From Thermoguttaceae bacterium (GTDB taxonomy: Bacteria; Planctomycetota; Planctomycetia; Pirellulales; Thermoguttaceae): a stretch of 61,397 nt of DNA. Shown piece after piece: positions 20,203 through 28,028 of this stretch. The notes under the pieces were generated by a model. The model had not been told where the DNA came from and made no database searches. It was given only the letters and a program-made list of their open reading frames with translations. Each line of letters opens with the position of its first letter. Position 1 is the stretch's first letter. Both the position numbers and the translations under genes were made by a program. The stretch lies in contig JAFSMW010000169.1 in the NCBI GenBank assembly GCA_017447745.1, positions 1 through 61,397 on the forward strand, written 5' to 3'.

Positions 20203-20316
20203 TAGCGTTTTTTAAATTAGAAATACGAAAAGAACGCGTACAAAAGAGGGCTTTCAAATTCAGACTGCATCAGAAACGAAGAAACAGCAAATCTCATAGA
20301 ACTGTTCTATAAATTT

Positions 20317-20339
20317 GGGAGAACGCTATGCGCTCTCCC
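20317..20339. repeat. Hairpin in the RND/DUF1559 gap
   Basis: GGGAGAACGC and GCGCTCTCCC pair with a TAT loop (10 bp with one G-T pair). A perfect dyad ATAGAAC-T-GTTCTAT lies just before it at 20296-20310. Neither has an adjacent T-run. Purpose unknown. Confidence 0.45.
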
Positions 20340-20392
20340 ATCGGTTAAATATATGAACGAAATGAACATTATAAAAGCCATTTGATCAGGAC

Positions 20393-20430
20393 TCATCCGG
20401 TAAATTGTCTATCGGATATTCACCGGATGA
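20393..20430 (-). terminator. Terminator-like hairpin after the DUF1559 gene
   Basis: TCATCCGGT and ACCGGATGA form a 9-bp stem located 20 bases beyond the stop of the minus-strand DUF1559 gene. The following T-run on the minus strand is weak, so termination is likely but not certain. Confidence 0.5.
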
Positions 20431-20449
20431 ACCCATTTCAATTATCGTA

Positions 20450-23338
20450 TTACTCCTGATTCTCAAAATCAATTGATTTTCCATCGTTTATTTCGAACAG
20501 TTTTCGGAGGAAATCGGTTGAAACGTCCTCTGTGAAATTTCCGACACAGCCGTCGCACATAACTGCCGAAAAAACGCCTCTGAAATAGGAACGAATGCCG
20601 TTGGGCGAAACATTGACGCCTTTAATCGCTTCTTCAAACGGGATGTCGGAATTCGGATCCATCCAGCAAACCGGCGAGCGTTCAACAATCATGGCGGTAT
20701 TAGAACAACCGTCAGTTATTATTGCCATATTAATTCTTTTGGCGCCTGGGAACGCGGTGTTTTCCCCTACCACAACGGCGTACGTTGTTTCATCGGGAGC
20801 AAGATTCGCGTTCGGATTTTTATAAACTTTAGGGCATTTGTCGTGGAACTGTTTGTTCCATTCGCTGTCCCACGGTTCGTCCAAACGAATCTGATCGTAA
20901 AGCTCTTTCTCATCCAAATATGGCAACAATGCAACGCGCCAGCTGTGCAGACGCTTACCATCCTCGTTAACCGTATAAGGATCGGGAAGACGCTTGAAGA
21001 TCTGTTCATGTACGAGCATTCCTAACGCCATCTGTTTGAGATTATTGGCGTTAGTCAAATTTCGACCTGCTTCTCTGGCAGACGCAACAGCCGGTAAAAG
21101 AAGAGCAACGGCAACGCCAGAAACGGCTGCACCAACGGTAACTACAGAACCATGTTCGGTAAACCAGGAATTAATCTCCTTGTATTTTTCCGGAATATTA
21201 TTGGATCGAATAGACAGAACGTTGCCTTGAATCTCCAATTCTCGGGCGTTAAAAATGGAATCGAAATAGTCCTGATAATAAGCTTTCATCAGCGCTGGCG
21301 AGAGCGGCGAATTCTGCGTCGAATTCTCTGAAGCATACCTTAAATATAACTGAACAAAATACGGTTTGAGGTTTTTGACAAACTCGGCAAATTCTCGAGC
21401 GGATTGCTCGTCTTTAGAAATGACATGCAAATTTGCAAACAGTTTATCAGGATGAATTTCCAACGCGATGGCTTTTGCTCCATTGGCGAACTGTTCATCC
21501 GTAAACTCTGGCAACAGCTTTGCCAATTCCGGATCTTTCTCTTCCAATCTTTCGCGTAACGGCTCTAACGGAATTATTGGCGAATCCCCAAAACACTGAG
21601 CATTAATAACCGCCTGAATACGGCTCAAAGCGGTAGAGTTATCCTTTCGTTGATATTTCCATGAAACCTCAAACGCCTGACGGATTTCCGGAACGTCTTC
21701 AGCTTCAAAAGCTTTCAAATTTTGATTAAAAACGTCTCTGGAAACGTCGGGATCGTTTTTAATTCCAAAAATGAGGCAGTTTTTGTAAATAACCCGGAAA
21801 TACGCGTCTTCCAATGAAGAAACGTCCTCGGGAGATAAAAAGCGCATTTGACGCAGGAAGTAAAACAGTTTTTTGGCTTCCGTTTTTTTCTCTTTATCAA
21901 ACGGAACTATGACTTTTACAGGCGCAACCTGGTCATTGCAGACGATCAAATAGACGTCCCGTCCGCCAACGGCGTGAATCTGGCTCAACAGTCCGTCAAT
22001 ATCTTTCAGAATCATCTGAACGTAATTGACGCTTTGAGTAATATCACTCGATTTTCCGGAAAACGTCTCTGGTAAAAGACGTTGGAGTTCTTTGAAAACC
22101 CTCTGTCCGGCTTTCTCAAAAGAACCGTCTAAACCAACGGTGTCAAAATGAACAACCGCTATTGTCTGTTTGTTAATAAACGGAGCGGCAAGAGAATAAA
22201 TTCTGTCAGCTTCCTCTTTGACGTCGTCCGTTACCGGCGCATACAGACCGGCGGTTTTGTCGATGTCAAACTTCGGCAAGAGTTCTTCGAATCTCTTGAT
22301 AACGTTTTTGGCTGACCAGTTTAACGTATTGTCTTTAAGTTCGGGAGTTAACAAATTGAACCCCTGATTAACCAGGTCTGTTATAAACAGACGCAATTCC
22401 AGCGATTCTATTGAATTGACAGAATTTTTGAGCGCCAGATTCTTCAATGTGGGCAGCGTCTTGTAAAGAATCTTGGCAGAACGAGCGTCTTTGCTAAAAA
22501 CCTGAAGACGCAGGTCGAGATCTTCTTTTGACAAGTTCAGTTCGATTGCAACCGACTGAATTCCATTATGAAAAGTATTGGGAACCAGTCCGGCTCTGGC
22601 AGCCTCTCTGTCAGCGTTTTCCAGAGCGTCTGCAAACGCTCCGTTCGGAAAGAGATAAACCTGAACGGCAGCGGTTTTCCCTTCCGACATACGGTTAAAT
22701 AATTTGACATGCGCCTTTTGATCGTCAGAAGCAGACGCGTGGGCAGTATAAACATTGAGCTGTTCAAAGAATTCATCTTTGTTGCCAGAAACATTCTCTG
22801 CTGGCGCCAAAACAATGCAATCTTTATACGCCTTAACAAAAAACGATTTCTGCCAATCCTCACGCTGCTCTTCCGGAATAAAATCCCCCTGGACAAACTG
22901 AGCCGCTATTTTTTTAGCTTCTTTTGCTTTGGCGGCGTCAGTCGGAATGACAACGATGAATGGCGTCTTGCTGCCAAAACTGTTATTGAAAGTGTCGACA
23001 AAAATATACGCCTTATTTCCCCCAACGGAACCAAATTTGTCAATCTGGGATTCAAAAATGTCCAGACCGCTTTCAAACTGTTCAATGATTGCCGTCAGCT
23101 CGTTGGGCTCTGTTAGCGTTCGAGGATAGAACTTTTTAAGATAATCCTTTGTCTCCAACCATCCAGCTTTGATTTTAAGAGCCTGAAGATCGACAACAGC
23201 AACGCTCATCGGACGCTCCGGCATCCAACGTTTTACAATGTCTGAAGCGCTTTTGTCCTCTGCAAGAGCAACAAAAGCAAACGTCATGGCAAATAAAAAT
23301 GCCAGAGAACAAACAACTATGGAACGAATGCGTTTCAT
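20450..23338 (-). CDS. Exported protein with duplicated N-terminal domain and C-terminal DUF1559
   Basis: 962 aa from the start at 23338; an upstream in-frame start at 23389 would put 17 residues before the signal peptide. Signal peptide about 1-26. Residues about 35-310 and 390-680 look like two copies of one domain: each has a GG-x-x-x-Y stretch, a V-x-P block, YK-x-C and a following SKD-x-x-SA stretch. A hydrophobic segment about 735-760 (AALLLPAV-like) is followed by the planctomycete DUF1559 domain (NLKQMALGM, the GENTAFPG block, a TDG turn). DUF1559 proteins are usually short and pilin-like, so this is a large variant. It is monocistronic. Function unknown. Confidence 0.8.
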   Translation of the reverse strand: MKRIRSIVVCSLAFLFAMTFAFVALAEDKSASDIVKRWMPERPMSVAVVDLQALKIKAGWLETKDYLKKFYPRTLTEPNELTAIIEQFESGLDIFESQIDKFGSVGGNKAYIFVDTFNNSFGSKTPFIVVIPTDAAKAKEAKKIAAQFVQGDFIPEEQREDWQKSFFVKAYKDCIVLAPAENVSGNKDEFFEQLNVYTAHASASDDQKAHVKLFNRMSEGKTAAVQVYLFPNGAFADALENADREAARAGLVPNTFHNGIQSVAIELNLSKEDLDLRLQVFSKDARSAKILYKTLPTLKNLALKNSVNSIESLELRLFITDLVNQGFNLLTPELKDNTLNWSAKNVIKRFEELLPKFDIDKTAGLYAPVTDDVKEEADRIYSLAAPFINKQTIAVVHFDTVGLDGSFEKAGQRVFKELQRLLPETFSGKSSDITQSVNYVQMILKDIDGLLSQIHAVGGRDVYLIVCNDQVAPVKVIVPFDKEKKTEAKKLFYFLRQMRFLSPEDVSSLEDAYFRVIYKNCLIFGIKNDPDVSRDVFNQNLKAFEAEDVPEIRQAFEVSWKYQRKDNSTALSRIQAVINAQCFGDSPIIPLEPLRERLEEKDPELAKLLPEFTDEQFANGAKAIALEIHPDKLFANLHVISKDEQSAREFAEFVKNLKPYFVQLYLRYASENSTQNSPLSPALMKAYYQDYFDSIFNARELEIQGNVLSIRSNNIPEKYKEINSWFTEHGSVVTVGAAVSGVAVALLLPAVASAREAGRNLTNANNLKQMALGMLVHEQIFKRLPDPYTVNEDGKRLHSWRVALLPYLDEKELYDQIRLDEPWDSEWNKQFHDKCPKVYKNPNANLAPDETTYAVVVGENTAFPGAKRINMAIITDGCSNTAMIVERSPVCWMDPNSDIPFEEAIKGVNVSPNGIRSYFRGVFSAVMCDGCVGNFTEDVSTDFLRKLFEINDGKSIDFENQE

Positions 23339-23455
23339 AAATACACCCCGGTTTGAAAAAAGGTTGTTAAAAGATAACGGGAACGTCAAAACACTATAAA
23401 TTCCCTGCAGTCATGAATTATTCCATCAAGAATTTGTTCATAAAACTATCATATT

Positions 23456-23484
23456 ATTATAACCAACATAAAATTCTTTATCAA
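23456..23484 (-). promoter_or_regulatory. Predicted promoter of the DUF1559 gene
   Basis: On the minus strand a C-run (GCGCCCCC) leads directly into TTGATA (23479-23484), 17-base spacer, TATAAT (23456-23461). It lies about 120 bases ahead of the start at 23338. The remainder of the divergent gap 23339-23662 shows no gene. Confidence 0.6.
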
Positions 23485-23662
23485 GGGGGCGCTATAGTTT
23501 TTTCAACTTTTTGATAAATAATTGCATTAAAAGACGATTCTCTCCTCATCGTCGATTTTGTTCAGACGCAGTTACATAAAAATATAGTATTTGTCTGGAA
23601 AAGGTCAATTTTTAAAGAAATTGCTCTTGATTCAAACAGGAAAATAGAAGAAAATACCGTTC

Positions 23663-24082
23663 ATGAACAGATCCGAACAACCTACCCCTGACGACATCGA
23701 TAAACTCCTTGAACAAGCGCAAAACGCTATTAGCGAGCTGCAAAACGAAACGGCTGTCGAAATTCAGTCAACATCCGAAAAGCCGACAGAACCTCAAAGA
23801 GCAAGTTTATCCACAATAATCAGCGCCTTTTCCACTCCGGATTCCGCCGTCAATCTCAACGCGATAAAAGACCTTCAGCTTGACGTCCGAGTGGTATTGG
23901 GCGAAGCGGAAATGACGCTCGAAGACGTTATGCGATTGCGAAAAGGATCGGTCGTTCCGCTCAATACGCAATGCGCCGACCCCGTTAATATACTCGTCAA
24001 CGGTCAGCTTGTCGCTCGCGGCGAAGCCCTGAACCGAAACGGAAAGTTCTGCGTCCGTCTAACAGAAGTTTTAATCAAATAG
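23663..24082 (+). CDS. fliN: Flagellar motor switch protein FliN
   Basis: C-ring component that sets rotor switching and helps deliver export substrates. 139 aa: a variable acidic N-terminal half, then the SpoA/FliN domain about 70-138, with the typical LDVRVVLGEAEMTLEDV, an LRKGSVVPL stretch, and the NGQLVARGE core. First gene of a fliN-fliO-fliP-fliQ block. No fliM is seen upstream within the window; the upstream neighbour is divergent. Confidence 0.9.
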   Translation: MNRSEQPTPDDIDKLLEQAQNAISELQNETAVEIQSTSEKPTEPQRASLSTIISAFSTPDSAVNLNAIKDLQLDVRVVLGEAEMTLEDVMRLRKGSVVPLNTQCADPVNILVNGQLVARGEALNRNGKFCVRLTEVLIK

Positions 24083-24137
24083 CGTCTGGTTTTGTTACAA
24101 TTTTACTGCAAACACCCCATTATTCCCTGTTCCCCCT

Positions 24138-24563
24138 TTGTCCATTATCCTCATACTGCTCCTGACGATTTTCTCTTTGCCCGTAACGGCAGAAGCGGCT
24201 ACTCCTCTTGCTCCTGATACAAGAGCTCAGCAGGAAGACAACTCCGCTCAGACTTCTACAGGCGTCAGAATAATGCCGACTATCGGAGCAGTCGCCATTG
24301 TTGCTGGAACGTTTGCCTTGATCTTATGGCTGTTAAAAAAATATGAAGGCGGCTCAGGACGAATCATTCCGGATTCAATCGTCAAAACGCTGGGAAAAAC
24401 CCGAATTGGAACTGCGCCTGTATTTCTTGTTGCTGTTGGGAAGAAGCTGGTACTTGTTGCCGTTTCCTCCAACGGTTTGACCCCGCTGACGGAAATAGAC
24501 GACCCGGCAGAAGCGGACGTGATTCGCAAAGCGCTCCTTAACGAGGAAAAGGAAGACAAATAA
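24138..24563 (+). CDS. fliO: Flagellar biosynthesis protein FliO
   Basis: Small membrane protein that helps assemble the FliP ring of the flagellar export gate. 141 aa with a signal-like N terminus (LILLLTIFSLPVTAEA), one membrane helix about 50-68, and a cytoplasmic FliO domain (VKTLGKTRIG, LVLVAVSSNG). No ATG fits, so it appears to use TTG at 24138. Its stop overlaps the fliP start by one base (TAATG), which supports translational coupling and the assignment. Confidence 0.8.
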   Translation: MSIILILLLTIFSLPVTAEAATPLAPDTRAQQEDNSAQTSTGVRIMPTIGAVAIVAGTFALILWLLKKYEGGSGRIIPDSIVKTLGKTRIGTAPVFLVAVGKKLVLVAVSSNGLTPLTEIDDPAEADVIRKALLNEEKEDK

Positions 24564-25450
24564 TGAGAATCACTGCGATTTTCCTGCTGATTGCGTTGTT
24601 TTCGTTCAACTCCGCGTTGGCGCAAAACGACAAGGCGCAATATTCGCCTGACGGCGAAAGCGTAACTGCGCTCCCTGCGGTCGCTCCGTTACCGCCTTCC
24701 AACTCTCGCAACTCAGAATCTGATCCTCACTCCTCACTCCTCACTCCTCACTCGCAAAACTCCTTTTCCATCACATCGCTGTTGTCCCCCGGCGGTATAA
24801 TGGGATCAACGGGAACGCTTCTTGCCCTGGGCGTTTTGACGCTGGCTCCGGCGCTGATCGTTATGACAACCAGTTTCGTTCGGATCGTTGTCGTGCTGGG
24901 GCTGCTTCGGCAGGCGTTAGGAATTCAGAACCTGCCGCCGCAGCAGGTAATTACGGGCTTGGCGCTGTTTATCACGTTTTTTGTGATGTATCCTGTTGGA
25001 AACGCCATCTATAACGACGCGCTCAAACCGTATGAAGAAGGCAAAATCACTGTAACAGATGCGTGGGATATCGGCGTAAAACCGCTCAGACAGTTCATGA
25101 GTAATCAGATTCAAAAAGCAGGCAACGACGCCGACGTCTGGCTCTTTTGGAGAGCGGATCCAAACGCCCCCACCGGCGCCGCCGCTCAAAACCTCACCTA
25201 CGACGACGTCCCGCTGCACGTTCTCGTTCCAGCGTTCATGACAAGCGAACTGAAAATCGCCTTTTTAATGGGCGTGAAACTGTTTATCCCGTTTTTGATT
25301 ATCGATTTCCTCGTTTCCGCCATTACAGTTTCCATGGGTATCATGACGCTCCCGCCGGTTATGATTTCCCTCCCGTTAAAGCTGCTGCTTTTTGTCATGC
25401 TCGACGGCTGGCGGCTGACGGTTGAAATGCTGCTTACGAGTTTTGGCTAG
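24563..25450 (+). CDS. fliP: Flagellar type III export gate protein FliP
   Basis: Core of the export gate, 295 aa. Cleavable signal about 1-20, then a Ser/Pro-rich stretch about 32-70, then the conserved FliP body: LTLAPALIVMTTSF, the LGLLRQALG stretch, and the C-terminal helices with MGIMTLPPVMISLPLK. Most FliP proteins pass quickly from signal to first helix; here the linker is made by inserted repeats: 24679-24698 matches 1891-1910 exactly, and 24724-24753 is four units of a TCCTCAC heptamer. The reading frame is kept, so the protein should be intact. Confidence 0.92.
   Translation: MRITAIFLLIALFSFNSALAQNDKAQYSPDGESVTALPAVAPLPPSNSRNSESDPHSSLLTPHSQNSFSITSLLSPGGIMGSTGTLLALGVLTLAPALIVMTTSFVRIVVVLGLLRQALGIQNLPPQQVITGLALFITFFVMYPVGNAIYNDALKPYEEGKITVTDAWDIGVKPLRQFMSNQIQKAGNDADVWLFWRADPNAPTGAAAQNLTYDDVPLHVLVPAFMTSELKIAFLMGVKLFIPFLIIDFLVSAITVSMGIMTLPPVMISLPLKLLLFVMLDGWRLTVEMLLTSFG
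24679..24698 (+). repeat. 20-bp dispersed repeat inside fliP
   Basis: Identical over 20 bases to 1891-1910 in the proS/lipoprotein gap. Inside fliP it encodes part of the linker after the signal peptide. Confidence 0.75.
24724..24753 (+). repeat. Heptamer tandem repeat (TCCTCAC x4) inside fliP
   Basis: Four perfect TCCTCAC units plus two more bases. Read in frame they give a seven-residue period around SSLLTPH. The same heptamer, inverted, occurs at 54752-54767 between two convergent genes. Confidence 0.8.
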
Positions 25451-25452
25451 GA

Positions 25453-25481
25453 GGCAGTAGGCAATAGGCAGTAGGCAGTAG
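25453..25481 (+). repeat. Heptamer tandem repeat before fliQ
   Basis: GGCAGTAG-type array, one mismatch from 3757-3785. It starts two bases after the fliP stop. The following bases to 25577 are also repeat-like: 25489-25505 carries an inverted match to the CGCTCCCGTTGGTCGCT block found at 1881-1897. Confidence 0.75.
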
Positions 25482-25577
25482 TGAGACGCAAGCGACCAAC
25501 GGGAGCGAATCTCGGCAGACGCGCGGCAGCGCGGACAGGGAGCGGCGCCTCGCCGCCTCGCAACTCACAACTAATAA

Positions 25578-25832
25578 ATGGACACAGAACAAATCATCAG
25601 TCTCGGACAGCAAGCGCTGACGACGACGCTTCTTTTGGCGTCGCCGGTTTTGCTCATTGGTTTGGCGGCGGCGTTAATAACGGCGTTTATTCAGACGCTG
25701 TTTCAAATGCAGGAAGCGACCATTCCGTTAATCGTCAGGCTGCTGACGATGCTTGTCGCTCTTATCGTTTTAACCCCCTGGATTGTCAACTCCCTGCTGA
25801 GCTTTTCCAAAGGGATTCTGATTAACGGATAA
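25578..25832 (+). CDS. fliQ: Flagellar export gate protein FliQ
   Basis: 84-aa two-helix membrane protein of the FliPQR export gate, near the usual length of 89. It shows the family stretches LGQQALTTTLLLASP, LIAAFIQTLFQMQEATI-like (here ITAFIQTLFQMQEATI) and the second helix ending VNSLLSF. A repeat-filled gap of 127 bases separates it from fliP and no Shine-Dalgarno is visible (CACAACTAATAA before ATG). No fliR or flhB follows; the next gene is convergent. Confidence 0.92.
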   Translation: MDTEQIISLGQQALTTTLLLASPVLLIGLAAALITAFIQTLFQMQEATIPLIVRLLTMLVALIVLTPWIVNSLLSFSKGILING

Positions 25833-25851
25833 AGTTGGCAATTGACAACTA

Positions 25852-27750
25852 TTATTCTTTTTTAACGCAACGGAAGCCAAGACTGAAGTATCGGTACGTG
25901 GGAATGAGATGATCGCGCTCCGCAGACCGACAAATCTTGGCGGCGGAGATCCAGCTGCCGCCGCGATTGACGCAAAAGGAGCCTTTCGAAGAATCCGAGG
26001 GGTCTGTAACCTTTCCTTTTGGATACTTGGCTTTCCAACCCAGACACCACTCCCACACGTTTCCGTGCATGTCATACAATCCCCAGGAGTTGGGCTTCTT
26101 CGTTCCAACCGGATGAGTTTTACTACCGCTATTTGAAGAATACCACGCCATCTCGTTCAGATTTCCTGCGTAGGGTTCTGTTGTCCCTGCTCGGCAGGCG
26201 TATTCCCACTGCGTTTCTGTTGGAAGCTGCACTGACATGCCAAGCCGAGCGCACCTCTTGCAAAACTCTTGGCAGTCGTTCCAGGAAACGTTCTCCACTG
26301 GAAGATCGTCGCCTTCGAAATTACTTGGATTGTTCCCCATAATCATTATCCATTGCTTTTGAGTAACCTCCGTTTCCATAATCCAGAAACCTTTGGTCAG
26401 CGTAACCCGATGTTGAGCTTCATCGTCGTCGCGTTCTTCTTCCGATTCCGGCGACCCCATCGTAAACGTACCTGCAGGCGCCCATCGGAACGCAAAATCC
26501 ACGCCGTTGACGTTTATAACCATTCGTTCGCCAGCAAATCTGCCAATTCCGTTTTTCCAATCATTGAGAATCGTTTCCAGACGCTGTTTAATAACCTTGG
26601 CGTCCATGTCGTCGCGTCTGACAAGGTACTTTAAGTGAAGGCGGATTATTTTCATCTGAGCGTCAATCTTCTTTAATTCTGATACGCTCAGAGTTGGATG
26701 TATTCGTATCGTTCCTTCCAACGATTCCATGATCGTTTCCCAGTCAGGGGCTTCATTTTCCAGCTTTTCAACTGCCGTTTTCAAAGACTGCAGAAATGGT
26801 TTACACATTATCAAAAGGGTTTCGTTACGACGCGTCTCCAGTTCTTCCAGATACTCTACTGAAACGCTCTGTCCTTCTTCCCACGCATTGACAACGTTGC
26901 AGAGTTCGTCAATAGCCTGCAGCCAGATGTCACAGGCGATTTCCGGCTGTTTGTTGTTCAAATACGTTTTGGCGTTTCTGCCAGCGTCGTTTACGATCTT
27001 GTTACAATCGTTTTTCACTCTCCCAAAGAGGCTTTTTTGAGCGGCGTTCGCAGGTTCTGCAATCAGTTTTGCGATGTCCGGCAACGCTGGCAGTTCGTCG
27101 ATGGACAACAGTTTCAAACCCGGTATTTTGGATACGGTTTTCTCGACGGCGCCCATCATGGACTGAACCACTTTAATCGAGACTTCAGCCTTCTCGACGT
27201 CCGACAGATTCCTCTCGACATTATCCAGATCAATATTGATTTCAGCGCCCGCCATGATCTCATCCAGATTCGAGTCTTCGCCGGAAATATACACGGCTTT
27301 ATTTTCCTCGTTGAGTTTCAGCTTTTCAAAAGCCAGATTCAGATCCTCCAACGATTTATCCAATCGCTCCTTCTGACGAGTGAATACAACAACGGGTCTT
27401 TCATACATTTCCCATTTCTGCCAAGCTCTTTTTGCCTGATTAAACCACGATTTGGAATTCACATCAGAAGATTCTTTCCTGAATTCCTCAACTATTTCTT
27501 TAGGCGTTTTCCCTTTGCCGCGAATGAGCTGCAAAAACTCGGTTTTAGCCGCATCGCGCTCTGCGATGCGTTTAATCAACAGTTCTTCCGTCTGTTGGAG
27601 TTTATCCTGATAATCTCGGATTTTGTTTTGAATGTCTTCCGACGTTACCTCTTGGCTGTCTTCTTCGGGAGCTTCGGGAGCCTTTGGCGCCTCACACCCC
27701 ATAATTGACAACAATGCAACAGCCAAAAACAAAGCAAAATAACGTTTCAT
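25852..27750 (-). CDS. Lipoprotein with coiled-coil region and C-terminal FGE/SUMF1 domain
   Basis: 632 aa from the start at 27750, which begins the signal peptide with lipobox SIMGC (Cys near 19). A Glu/Pro stretch and long charged helices about 35-370 are probably coiled coil. The C-terminal 240 residues are a formylglycine-generating-enzyme fold: FRWAPAGTFTMGSPESE, TEVTQKQW, LPTETQWEYACRAG, MHGNVWEWC and NRGGSW. In true FGE two cysteines follow RGGS; here only the second is present (ISAAKIC), so enzymatic activity is doubtful and a binding or envelope role is more likely. An upstream in-frame start at 27789 is less likely. Confidence 0.82.
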   Translation of the reverse strand: MKRYFALFLAVALLSIMGCEAPKAPEAPEEDSQEVTSEDIQNKIRDYQDKLQQTEELLIKRIAERDAAKTEFLQLIRGKGKTPKEIVEEFRKESSDVNSKSWFNQAKRAWQKWEMYERPVVVFTRQKERLDKSLEDLNLAFEKLKLNEENKAVYISGEDSNLDEIMAGAEINIDLDNVERNLSDVEKAEVSIKVVQSMMGAVEKTVSKIPGLKLLSIDELPALPDIAKLIAEPANAAQKSLFGRVKNDCNKIVNDAGRNAKTYLNNKQPEIACDIWLQAIDELCNVVNAWEEGQSVSVEYLEELETRRNETLLIMCKPFLQSLKTAVEKLENEAPDWETIMESLEGTIRIHPTLSVSELKKIDAQMKIIRLHLKYLVRRDDMDAKVIKQRLETILNDWKNGIGRFAGERMVINVNGVDFAFRWAPAGTFTMGSPESEEERDDDEAQHRVTLTKGFWIMETEVTQKQWIMIMGNNPSNFEGDDLPVENVSWNDCQEFCKRCARLGMSVQLPTETQWEYACRAGTTEPYAGNLNEMAWYSSNSGSKTHPVGTKKPNSWGLYDMHGNVWEWCLGWKAKYPKGKVTDPSDSSKGSFCVNRGGSWISAAKICRSAERDHLIPTYRYFSLGFRCVKKE

Positions 27751-27851
27751 ACAGCGTTCTCGGATATTAAACCTTGGCATCTTTTCCATAATGCAATGCT
27801 TTCCTGAACAATCGTTCTTTCAATGTCATTGCAATAATTCCCTATGATATT

Positions 27852-27879
27852 ATTTTATCAGGATTATTATTCAATGCAA
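27852..27879 (-). promoter_or_regulatory. Predicted promoter of the SUMF1 lipoprotein gene
   Basis: On the minus strand TTGCAT (27874-27879), 16-base spacer, TAAAAT (27852-27857), about 100 bases ahead of the start at 27750. Confidence 0.4.
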
Positions 27880-27922
27880 GACCTCATAATATATTTCTTG
27901 GATGAATTCGCTCCCTCTCCCC

Positions 27923-27950
27923 TTGTCTTGATTCAAACGTTGTGTATAAT
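27923..27950 (+). promoter_or_regulatory. Predicted promoter of glyA
   Basis: CTCTCCCC followed directly by TTGTCT (27923-27928), 16-base spacer, TATAAT (27945-27950). Leader of about 70 bases to the glyA start. Confidence 0.55.
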
Positions 27951-28028
27951 ATATATAATAAAAAACAGGGAGCGCGGAACTATCCCTATTCCTTGACTAT
28001 TTAAGCATTAACCCACAATCCATTTACC

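Noticed and set aside
23585-23662. A sigma54 promoter for the flagellar block
   Set aside because: No GG-N10-GC arrangement is present upstream of fliN.
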